Shown here one piece after another: positions 24,501 to 36,500 of a DNA stretch of 64,000 nt. The notes beneath the pieces were generated by a model. The model saw only the letters and a program-made list of their open reading frames with translations. It did not search any database and was not told the origin of the DNA. The position numbers and the translations under genes are program-made. Position 1 is the first letter of the stretch. Each line of letters begins with the position of its first letter. The DNA is from Amphiduros pacificus. Its lineage: Eukaryota; Annelida; Polychaeta; Phyllodocida; Hesionidae. The DNA is taken from assembly GCA_949316495.1 (NCBI GenBank), contig OX439005.1, forward strand, positions 11,253,701 through 11,317,700. The letters run 5' to 3'.

Positions 24501-27500
24501 TGAAATTTCAGAAGTCACTTCTGATATATCAGAAGTGTTAAAAATTGATGTTTCCCTCAATTAGAGAAAATACAAATGTTATATTTCATGACTAATGTCA
24601 TATATCCGACAAAGAGTTTCCTTATATCTCAATTAAGTGTTCTTTGAAATTCCAGCAGCATCAGATTTGGATCATTTGAGATCTCAGCTGAACTTCTGAA
24701 ATCTCAGAAGTGTGACTTCTGAATTCTCAGAAGTGTGACTTCTCAATTCTCAGAAGTGTGACTTCTCAATTCTCAGAAGAGCTAATAATTGATTAAATGT
24801 CATATATATTATAAGTGATATTTTCAGAAGCATTTATTCTCAGAAGTGTCTTTTTTTAATTAATTCAATCTATTTTTGTTGAAAATGTACCTTGTTGGAA
24901 ACGAGAAAGTATCCCTTTAAGTTTCGTCTGAATTTCCAGCAGAACGTGCGTCGTCGTGAACTTGATTGGCAAATTGTGACGCGTCATCGCTTTTATTGAT
25001 TATACGTCATTTCACGCATGCGCAGAAGGCCAAAGATTGACTCGGCCAAGATGGCGTGCAAAAGGAAAGTCAGAACACTGCTTTGCTAGAACCAAACTTA
25101 TTTACACGAAGAATATGCCATTTTAGACGATATAAAGTTAATATTACGAAAAAGACGAATCTCGCTCTTGTTTCCCTATGGGACAAGCAATAAACATCAA
25201 AATTTGTGACGTAATAAGCATGAAAACATGCTCCATGGCGAGTCTCTGTATCTCTCACCGGCCAAGATGGCGGGCAAGGAGGAGGGTAAAATTATACATT
25301 CTCGATGCTAAACTACGTAAATAAGAAAGAAATTGAACATCTTTTGTGGCCTCGTGGTCAATCGCCAAATTCTAATATAAATAAGGGAGCGAAAAGATAA
25401 CACGCTCATCTTCGAGTAATTTGAAAACGCTAAAATGGCCAATCGAGAACTGACTGTTCCTCACAGTATTTTGGTCCTAAATTAAGTATCTGCACAAGAT
25501 GTGGATTTGATGTTCTTGTAAAATATAGATGTCAGTTGCAATAACTTGAACTGAGTCAATCTTGCCATGAATTTTGAGTCAGATCAGTTAAGCTCATCTT
25601 CACAAAACTTTGATGTGACATATATTGTCTCAGTTTATTTGATGGGAAACACCTGTGAAAGCCAGTTTCAAAGCTATCATCTCAGAAAATATGACAGCTT
25701 CAAATAAATGTTTTTCACAGAGCTACTTATGTGACAGATTGCAATTGTCAGCAAAGTGATATATTGGGAACTTATATTTAGCACAAATAACCTGCAATAA
25801 ATTTAAAATGCAAATGTACAGATTTTTTTGTTAAAATAAACTTATTATGTGTGTCCCTGATTTCCTTGTCATGACCAATGGTTGTACACTGTTTATTTGC
25901 TGATCGTTAATAGATACAAATATGACAGTTGTACATTTACATTTGTAATACAATTTAGATATGGTTTAAACAAAATTGTGATAAATTTGATCAACTCCAG
26001 TAATTTCTATGGCTAATAATTCAGCTCATTTGACAGGTCCTTCTTTCCACTCGGTGTATTCATTCGAAGCTTAGCAGCCGAAGGATTAACAACACCTTAA
26101 GAGCGCTCATCACCTCTTAAGTAAGGACTTGGATTATTTCCCCTTTGTGGGACTTGGGACATTACCAACCCGCATTGGATTGCATTCTAGTATATGAAGG
26201 AAGATCATGGCAGATCTCCACAACGAAGAAGTATTAGAGGAGCCTCCTCTAATCTACACACGGGTGGGACCAGACGGTCTCCCCGACGTGGATACCCCAC
26301 TCAAGGACAGGTACACCGGGGATCATCCCCTGGCCCCCTCCTCGAAGAACACAACAGTGGCACGCCTCATCCTACAAGGGAAGAAGAGGCTCTTCCCCGC
26401 CCTCGACTCTCCACCAACGGTGCAAGAGAATCAAGAGCTAGACGACAGCACGTTACTGAAGGTAGCCGTCCACGCAGAGAAAACGCTACACGAACTACCG
26501 CTCCCAAGGACCAGCACGCCGCTACACCAAGTGAGTCAAGTTACCAACAACAGAGCCACGCTAGTCCCGGAGACAAGCGCCAACCCTCCAACCCAGACGT
26601 ACAACGAGGAAACTCAGGCAGTCCCGATCCACGTGAGAGAGACAGTTCCGATCCACGTGAGAGAAGCAGTTCCGATCCACGTGAGAGAGGCAGTACCGAT
26701 CCACGTGAAAGAGGCAATTCCGATCCACGGGAAAGAGGCAGTACTGATCCACGTGAAAGAGGCAATTCCGATCCACGGGAAAGAGACAGTACCGATCCAC
26801 GTGAAAGAGGCAGTTCCGATCCACGGGAAAGAGGCAGTACCGACCCACGTGAAAGAGGCAGTTCCGATCCACGTGAAAGAAACACTAACGATCTGCACGC
26901 CAGACCCAGTGAAACCCTTCACGATCTCCACGGATACTGCCACTCCGATTTGCACGGAAACCACACAACCGTGCAGATCGTTAACGACCCACGTGAAGAA
27001 AATTCTATCCCTCGAAACAACGACCCACGGGAAGGAAGCAACAACGATCCACGGGAAGAAAAACCCAGAGCAAGCGACCAGCCCACCAACAACGCTTCCC
27101 CCGAGCCATACGTGGCAACCCCACCCCGAGCAAGCAGCAGGATCCCAGGAGCCCGTGATCGTAGCCGTGGTACCCGTACCAAGCCAGGAAACGACAACCA
27201 CACGGTCAGAGACAAGCCCACGCCCCAGCACATCCCACGCCGTGGACGAAGCGCCTCCACGGGACGGCCAGGGCACCTCGCCAAGCATGACCCCCCAGGA
27301 CTGGGCAGACTACCCCCCGCTCCCGTTAGTGGACATAGAGGCCTGTTTTCGCATGGCCTCTCCGGTGGGTTCAATTCCCGACCAGGAGACACCCATGCAG
27401 ACAGAAAGCAGGCCTCTGTCACCAACCAAGAGACGCCCGTCCACCCCTGTGTCAACAAGCCCCCAGCCAGAGTCGCCACCGAGACAAAGGGCCAGACACC

Positions 27501-30500
27501 TGTCTCCACCACCGACACCAACAAGATGCCTTGCGCCAACAACACCCCCTGCGCAAACAACCACCCCAGACAACAGGGCGCCACCACAAACAGTCAGCCA
27601 ACCCACAGCCGGCCCATCGACCGCTCAGCCTTCCAGTCTCAAGAACAGTATTTCAAGGCTGTATTCCGCAGCAGTCGCCCTCAGCCCGGCCGAGCAGTAC
27701 CGCCAGCAGCACCCGGAACACTGCCTCAGCTGTCCAGCAAGCAACCCGAACACAGCTGCCGAGGTTCAAAGTTCTTCCCTCCCCCCACTTTAGATGCACA
27801 TACGACGTGGTCAAGGCCCTAGACGTCGCCGAAGTGGTAACTGGGTGCTCACGGCCACTAAACTACAGTGTGCGCCCCAATCTCAAGGGGGAGTATGTCC
27901 TGACACCCAAGAACCCGGAGACGTCCCGGCAGCTGCTCCGCATATCTCAAGACACAGACAGCCGGGTGAAGTTAGCGTTGCTGGACCCTGCCCTCAAACC
28001 AACAAGAATGGTCGCCCAGAAGGTTCCAAGGCACATTTCCCTGGAAGCCTTCGAGGACCACCCCCAAGTCATCAGGGCCAGCAGAAACATAGGCAGGGAC
28101 AAGACAGAGACCCTCTCCGTGACCCTAACCTTCCTGGGCCCAGCTCCGCCGGAGATTGTCCTCAGACACATGGACAGGTTCAAACTCCGCCCATTCATCC
28201 CAGAACCACCACGCTGCAAGAACTGTCAACGATTCGGCAACCTGACCCATGCCTGCCGTTCCTCCGTCAGGTGTGGAGTATGCAGTCAGCCACATGCCAC
28301 AGAAGGCTGTCTCGGCAAGCTGAAGAGAGGGGACCCCACGACAGCCAAGTGTCCCAACTGCAGCAAGGCTCACCATGCCTGGAACCTGGGATGCCCCGCC
28401 AGACTTCGCCTCCTGCACCCAACCGACCAGGGTTTGCAGCAGACCAACCTCAGGCAATCCCATCCCCACCTGGTGGAGAGAGCCCAAGCGACGGCCAGAC
28501 AGGCTCCCCAGCCTACTCAACCCACACCAACCCCGGCACAGGTACCGGCATGGAACCACAGCCAAGGCAACGACTTCGAAGAGGACATGGACACAACCCC
28601 GCAGCCCGCAAAGCTGACCCCGCCGGGGGTGATGTCTCCTGCACTCTTGCAGCCCGCCCAGCTGACCCCGCCGGGGGTGATGGTCACACAGCAGCAGCCC
28701 GCACAGCAGCCCACACAGCAGCCCGCACAGCAGCCCGCACAGCTGACCCCGACGGGGGTGATGACAGCCGCAGTGCAGCCCGCCTCGCAGCCCCCGACGA
28801 GAGGGAAGAGCCATCGATTGCAGCCCGCCCAGCCGACCCCAACGGGGGTACAAGGGACGCAACAGCAGCCCGCACAGCAGACCCCATCCGGGGTGAGGGT
28901 ACACGCGACACAGGCAGCACAGCAGCCCGCCCAGCAGCCCTTATCGAAGGGGAAAGGGAAAGGGAAGAAATCCAAGACCCGACCCTCAGGCCAGCAGCCT
29001 GCCCAGCAGTCCCCACCGGGGGAGACGAAGCAGGCACCAGATCAACCGCAGCCAGCACCCACGGGACGACCCCTGAGACCAAGCAGGAGGAGACGTTCCC
29101 CGACTCGAGCTGGCAGAGCGGAGATGACCCTGAAACCGATGCAGGATATGATGGCCAGCATCCTGGAAATGCAGAAAGCCACCAATCTGCAAATCCAGGG
29201 TCTGACAGACTGCATTCGGGCCATCATAAGTCATCTCCCGACAAATCACAGCTCACAATCCTCTCCTGGAATGTGAACTCCCTGATGGCCAAAAAACCAC
29301 ACCTTGCTGCCACTGCCGGCCTCGAGAATCCAGACGTCATCCTCCTGCAAGAAACCCTCTTGCAAGATGGACGAGAGATCAACCTCCCTGGGTACACACC
29401 TACGCATCTGCGGTGCAGACCAGACCTGGGCATCCGTGGGCTATCCATCTACTGCAAATCCGCCCTGGCCATCAGTCCCGGACCAGACATTGACTGCGGC
29501 CAGCATGTTGAAGTCCTCAGCCTGTCTATCCAGCTTGCAGGAGGCCTACTGCACATCTTCAACATCTACTGTAGGCCGGCCTCCATCCCTGCACTGGCAG
29601 AGTTGCTTACTCACACAACTAGCAACTCGACAGTCATTGCTGGGGACTTCAACGCCCACCACCCACTACTGCAGTCTACTTCCAAAACGAATGACAAGGG
29701 CTCCCACCTTGCAGCAGTATTAGAAGACATTCCCACAGCCTGCCTGCTCAATGACGGCTCCCCCACACACATTGGCGGCAACCCGTTGGACCTCACGATA
29801 ACCTCCTGTAACCTAGCTAAGGAGGCGACGTGGCAAGTGCATCCCATCCTCACCAGCGATCACTTCGCCACGATCACAACAATCACGGCCCAGCGGGTCC
29901 CGCCGCCACCTAACAAGCCGCCCAGATGAAACCTAAAGAAGGCCGACTGGCCAGCCTTCTCTGCCAACCTGGAGGCCTGGGCTGACACCTTCAAGGCACC
30001 CACATCCCTGGACGACCACCACGAGGCAGTAATCAACGCCATCCACGCAGCTGCTGACGAGAGCATCCCGAAGACCAAACCTGCTGGCAGACAGCACGCA
30101 GATAGATGGTATTAATGCCCCCTGGTGGGCGAACACCGACACAGGGTGAACATGCAAAGAAAGATATACAGGAGAGCCCCCACCACCGCCAATAGACACT
30201 TGCTGCAGCGGGTTGTTGCCACCTGCAAGCACATCTGCAGAGACGCCAGAAGAGCCAAATGGATGGAGTGGTGCCAATCCCTCAACTCCCACTCCTCCCT
30301 CTCAGATCTCTGGCGCCAGCTACGACTCGCTGCCGGCAAATCAACCAAGCCTCCTCCTCACCACCCTCTCCCGCTCCAAGAGGCGGAAAGACCGGCCAGC
30401 ATGTTCGCTGAGAGAGCGGCCTCTCACAACCTGCCAGATTGCGTCTCACAGACACAAGACAGCCTTGCAGCATCCAGAGAAGCCAGTCTCGCCCTCGCCA

Positions 30501-33500
30501 CACAAGAAGCAGTACCATCTGATGCAGACTTCACGTATGACGAGTTGGAACGAGCCCGCAGGAAGGGAAAAGACCGAGTCACCTACAGCATGCTGTCTCA
30601 GATGGGCACGGCCAGCCGCATGGAGCTGTGCAACCTAATCAACGCCTCCTACCGACAGGGCATCCTACCCCCAAAGTGGAAGCAGGCTGACATCACTCCC
30701 ATCCCGAAGCCGAAGGACCCTCTCAAGCCAAGACCCATCTCTCTCATCAGCTGTCTCAGCAAAACAGCAGAGAGGATGGTTCTCAACCGACTGCTACATG
30801 AGATGGGTCCCCTGCATCCCAACATCTTCGGCTTCACTGCTTCCACAGGGACGGCTGAAGTCATCGCCTCCTTCCTGTCGCTCAGCATCCACAAGAATGC
30901 AGCCCTTGCAGTCTTCATAGACCTAGAAAAGGCGTTCGAGCTGGCCAGCCCACAAGCCATCACTGAGAGCTTGATACGGAAGGGGATACGAGGCCGACTA
31001 CTGGCATGGTGCGCTGACTTTCTCCACGAACGACGAGGTCGAGTACACTTTCAGGGGAGCACTTCTGCATACCATGGACATCAAAATGGTACACCGCAAG
31101 GCATCGTTCTCAGCCCCACCCTGTTCAACCTACTGATGGACAGGGTGGACTCCCTCAAGCTGCCTGCCGCCACTGAAGTCCTCTCCTACGCAGATGACCT
31201 CGTCGTTATCATACAGGGGAAGTCCCGAACCCGGAAACGAGCACAGATAGCCCTTGACGCCATCAGCCAAGAGTGCGACCAACTAGGCCTCAAGATCTCT
31301 GCCACCAAAACACAAGCCATGCCAGTCCTTATGAAGACCCCAGCGCAGCGCCTTACCATCCAGGGCATCCAGCTGCAGTGGGCTACAAAGTACCTCTACC
31401 TGGGCATCTGGGTTGATGCCAAACTCAACTTCAATGCCGCGGTGGACTACTGCAACGCACGTCTTAAAGTCATGAGGCGTATGACGTTCTTGGACATGGG
31501 ACCGAGGGCAGAAATCCTGAGGACCTACTACATCGGTGCCATACGATCACAAATCGACTATGCAGCCCCTGCCCTGTTGATGATCAGAGACCAGGTCGAA
31601 CGGAAGGTGGGCCCTCTCCAGAACGCAGCAGCCAGACTTGTCCTTGGAGCGCCCAGGTGGACCAAGACTCACTGCATCTTGTACGAGACTAACCTGACGG
31701 CGGTGGAGGTTCGCTTGGAGCAGACTGTGGGCGCCGTTCTTGCTAAGAGTATTCTCCAGCCACGAGCCACAGTACTGCACCAACTCCTCCTTGCCGCCAT
31801 CCAGGACCCCTGGGCACTGCACGACTCCGCCAGACAGAAGTGGCCATATCTTGCCAAAAGCGTCATGGAGAGCTTCCATCCAGACCTAGCCGAATCGCTG
31901 GCTCCAGACTACCCAGCCACCGGGTACAGCACTCCCCCACCCTGGGAACCACACCCTGGCATCATCTGCTACACCCCGCTGCCTGCCAGGAAAGCTGACT
32001 GCAGCAAGGACGACCTTCTTGCTGCTGCTCGCTCGTCCATGGACCTGTGGGTCCCTGCCGGGGCCAGAGTGTACTTCACCGATGGCAGCGTTCACCCCCA
32101 CACCTCCAGAGCCGGGGCCGGCTTCGCCCACCAAGACGAACAGTACTCCTACAGGGTGACCGACGGTGCTTCCACCTTACAAACAGAATTGGTGGGACTA
32201 TTCTATGCCCTACACCACGCAGCGTCTTCATCCCAGCAGGGACCGGTAGCAGTCCACACCGACTCCAGATCCTCCCTGCAGGCCCTACTGCATCTCAGAC
32301 CAACTCAGAACATTCGACTGATTACCTCGGTCCTCGGGCTCCTACAACAACTTAAGAACCAGGGATCTTCAGTCACACTACACTGGATCCCCAGCCATGT
32401 CGGTATCCAGGGCAACGACCAGGCCGACGAGGCTGCCAACCACGGGGCAACTCTGACCAACATCACAGCTGACATCAACCCCTCCTTAGACCAACTAAAA
32501 GGAGCCTTTCGTCAAGCTACCCCTGAGAGGCAACTCACAAGGCTCACCTTCAACCTTAAAGGCTCGCCTTCCATCTCGTGGTACGCCGCAGCAACCAACT
32601 ACAAGCCAATCTCCATGCCGGCTGACGCCACTCGTACCCTCGAGGTCCACATTTTTCGCCTCCGTTTGGGCTATCCATGCACCAACACAGAGATCTTCCA
32701 CCTCGGGGACCACGAGTGCACCCATTGCAGCAGACCATCGGCCAAGCCCCTGCTGCACTATCTCCTGGAGTGCCATCACACCAGACCACTCCGAGAACAC
32801 CTCTCAAGACTACGACGTGGAGAGTGAGGACACATACCTCCTCCCCATAGCTACCGCCGTAGCCCACCACGCCTCCACCACTGCAGAGCTTCACAGCCTA
32901 CTCCTGCAGTGGCCACCACCGAGGTAGCAGCCTCCTCCAACACAACGAGGCAGGCACAGCTACTCTGACACCTGCCTGCTGACGAATGGTCACCGCCAAG
33001 CGGAAAAGACCCTGGTGCTTTTTAGCACCACATAAAAAAGCATGCAAACAAGCCTTCTCATCGACCACCAGACTTCCGGCAGACTTCTTCGGGACCTACT
33101 GCAGCATCCACGCCAGACCAACACTGCCTGCCTTCGGCAGCCACAAGAGGGCCGTCCTCTGTTGACCAAGGCCCTCGTGGGATGCAGAAAATCACCCTGC
33201 AGAGCCCTCAAATCTTATTCTTTACACTCAATTTTGGTGGAGTGAGTGAGAGGACCTGGTAGAAGGCAGCTATGACTCATGCTGGACGCAACAATTGTGC
33301 AGTTCCAGTGTTGTTTTGAATAGGGCAGTATGGCGACCTGCAATTGGCCTGTCCTAAATTTTCCAAAGTTATTTTTTTTAGTCCCACCCACTAACAATCC
33401 ATGTTTAGTTTTGTATGTTTTTTTTTATCAAAGGAACATAAGAGTCACCTGCTGGGCCAGTAGGCCAGTGCCTATTGTTTTAAACAAAGGTGTAGTAATT

Positions 33501-36500
33501 AAGCTGTCTGCTACCTTACCAGTTGTCTTCATCACTGAAGACACACTTTATGTGGCTCTTTTCAATGCCTGTCTTGCATTCTCTTGCATTTATGAATATT
33601 AATAACATGCTCAGATGTTTGGAGATAACTGCTCACAACGGAAGCCCCATTCTTGAGGGAGGGGGCTGTAACTCAGTCAAGCCCTGAACCTGTTTTACTC
33701 AAATAATGAAAAAGAGTAGAAAAAGACATCCATGAACACCAATGTTTTGAACAAATAAGTCAAGAGTTCCTGGAAGTAGCGAGGTCAATATGTATGATGG
33801 ACACCCAATTTCATATGGACATGGTAAGTTCATGGTGACTGGGGAAAAGTTCTTCTGTGAGGCAAGGCTTCACATCAATACCCAAACACTTAAATTCATT
33901 TATGCCTCAGTCACATTTGTGCTGGGTGCTGGTAGGGAAGTAGAAATTGGCTGGCATCACAGGGTTCCAGCCGCTGGGGAATTTATCAGCAACAATCTGA
34001 CCTCCAAAGAAGTCATCCTCAACTATTTATTTGCCATGTCTAACCATATAACAGACAATGTTATTGATAAAAACATTTTTTGAAAAAAATGAATTATCAG
34101 TCTTAATGGTGTAATTTATAAAAAAAAATTGTCATTAATATGTGCATAATTTGAGTCAATAAAATTTCAAATAAACATAACCCCATGGGTTGATAGCTCT
34201 GCTGACTTGAATGAAAACACATGAACTGAGATAAAGTGCAATAAGCAACCAGGTAATGATTTTCCATACAAGATCCCAATTCAGTTTTGATGCGATATTC
34301 ATTAATATTTTGTAAATCATTATCATGTTACCAATGCAATGTTTCATGCACAAAATTTGTGATTTTTTCAAAAATCTAATAGCTATCACTAAGTTGTCAA
34401 GGAGGCTGCCATTTTGAATAACATAGCCAATGAGAATCAAGATAACAAGTTGAACCCAAATGTGATATGTAACATGCATTTTGATTGGTCAAAATCACTA
34501 TCTGCTCAATTCTGCTCTTGAAAAGGATTTAAATGATCATTTAGGAAGAAATGTTCAAAAACATTACAAAAAAGCAATGATATGCATAGCTCAAAGGCCA
34601 TTAATATATGTTTATTCACTTTTGATGGTTGTGAGATTTTGCATGTATACAAATTTTGAATTGAAGGTCAATGTGTCAAGGTCAAAGGTCACATGAATAA
34701 GATAGTATGATGAGGCACGGCTATGACCTAAGACATTTCTGTATACCAAGATTTAATTTCTTCTTATAAGTGGTTGCTGAGATATGCTCCTTACAAAATT
34801 TGTGACATCAAGGTCACTGCACTAAGGTCAATGGTGACATCACTGAGAATTGAAAGAATCTAAATCTTCAACTCTCTATCTAGCTCTGTATAAATTATTG
34901 TTGGTATATAACAGGTATGAAGTGCATTTAATTCATTTCTAATGGTTATGATGTGGCATGTTCACAAATTTTGAATTGAAGGTCAATGTGTCAAGGTCAA
35001 AGGTCACATGAATAAGAAAGTATGATGAGGCACGGCTATGACCTAAGACATTTCTGTATACCAAGATTTAATTTCTTCTTATAAGTGGTTGCTGAGATAT
35101 GCTCCTTACAAAATTTGTGACATCAAGGTCACTGCACTAAGGTCAATGGTGACATCACTGAGAATTGAAGGAATCTAAATCTTCAACTCTCTATCTAGCT
35201 CTGTATAAAATAGTGTTGGTATATAACAGATATGAAGTGCATTTAATTCACTTCTAATGGTTATGATGTGGCAAGTTCACAAATTTTGAATTCAAGGTCA
35301 ATGTGTCAAGGTCAAAGGTCACATGACTAAGATAATATGATGAGGCACGGCTATGACCTAAGACATTTCTGTATACCAAGATTTAATTTCTTCTTATAAG
35401 TAGTTGCTTACAAAATTTGTGACATCAAGGTCACTGCATTAAGGTCAATGGTGACATCACTAAGATTTGAAGGAATCTGAATCTTCAACTCTCTATCTAC
35501 CTCTGTATTAAATATGAAACAAATATTACTGGTAGTTTTGGAGATGATTTTTAAACATAGTGTTAGTATATAACAGATATGAAGTGTTTTTTATTCACTT
35601 CTGATGGTTGTGATGTGGCATGTTCACAAATTTTGAATTCAAGGTCAATGTGTCAAGGTCAAAGGTCACATGACTAAAATTGTATGACAAGGCACAACTT
35701 TAACATAAGACATTTCTGCATACCAAGTTTTAATATCCTGTAATAAGTAGTTGCTGAGATATGCTCCTTACAAAATTTGTGACATCAAGGTCACTGCACT
35801 AAGGTCAATGGTGACATCACTGAGAATTGAAGGAATCTAAATCTTCAACTCTCTATCTAGCGCTGTATAAATTATTGTTGGTATATAACAGGTATGAAGT
35901 GCATTTAATTCATTTCTAATGGTTATGATGTGGCATGTTCACAAATTTTGAATTGAAGGTCAATGTGTCAAGGTCAAAGGTCACATGAATAAGAAAGTAT
36001 GATGAGGCACGGCTATGACCTAAGACATTTCTGTATACCAAGATTTAATTTCTTCTTATAAGTGGTTGCTGAGATATGCTCCTTACAAAATTTGTGACAT
36101 CAAGGTCACTGCACTAAGGTCAATGGTGACATCACTGAGAATTGAAGGAATCTAAATCTTCAACTCTCTATCTAGCTCTGTATAAAATAGTGTTGGTATA
36201 TAACAGATATGAAGTGCATTTAATTCACTTCTAATGGTTATGATGTGGCAAGTTCACAAATTTTGAATTCAAGGTCAATGTGTCAAGGTCAAAGGTCACA
36301 TGACTAAGATAATATGATGAGGCACGGCTATGACCTAAGACATTTCTGTATACCAAGATTTAATTTCTTCTTATAAGTAGTTGCTGAGATATGCTCCTTA
36401 CAAAATTTGTGACATCAAGGTCACTGCATTAAGGTCAATGGTGACATCACTAAGATTTGAAGGAATCTGAATCTTCAACTCTCTATCTACCTCTGTATTA

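Larger units (their letters stand above)
26053..33217 (+). mobile_element. I-like LINE with RNase H, nearly full length
   Basis: About 7.2 kb of GC-rich DNA inserted into AT-rich intron 2 of LYPLAL1, antisense to that gene. Order: 5' UTR with CTTAAG repeats, ORF1 (gag-like, CCHC knuckles), ORF2 (apurinic-type endonuclease, reverse transcriptase, RNase H, C-terminal Cys/His motif), and a 3' UTR of about 290 bases with a short perfect hairpin. TTCTTTCCACTC (26,041-26,052) and TTCTTTACACTC (33,218-33,229) may be the target duplication with one mismatch. RNase H after RT points to the I group in the broad sense (I, Nimb, Ingi, Tad and similar); the exact clade is not determined. Long open frames with few breaks suggest a young copy. 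Confidence 0.9.

Noticed and set aside
24265-24850. CRISPR-like array of palindromic repeats
   Set aside because: Spacing is irregular, the spacers are themselves related, and the context is eukaryotic intron DNA.
26194-27822. A 542-codon frame rich in DPRERGSS repeats, and several long antisense frames over 26.5-29.1 kb
   Set aside because: They overlap LINE ORF1 and are open because of the 24-bp repeat period and Pro/Gln-rich, GC-rich composition. The frame with MADLHNEEV and the zinc-knuckle frame carry the conserved content.
33790-34083. 97-codon open stretch
   Set aside because: No motif, splice context or promoter; length is within chance for this composition.
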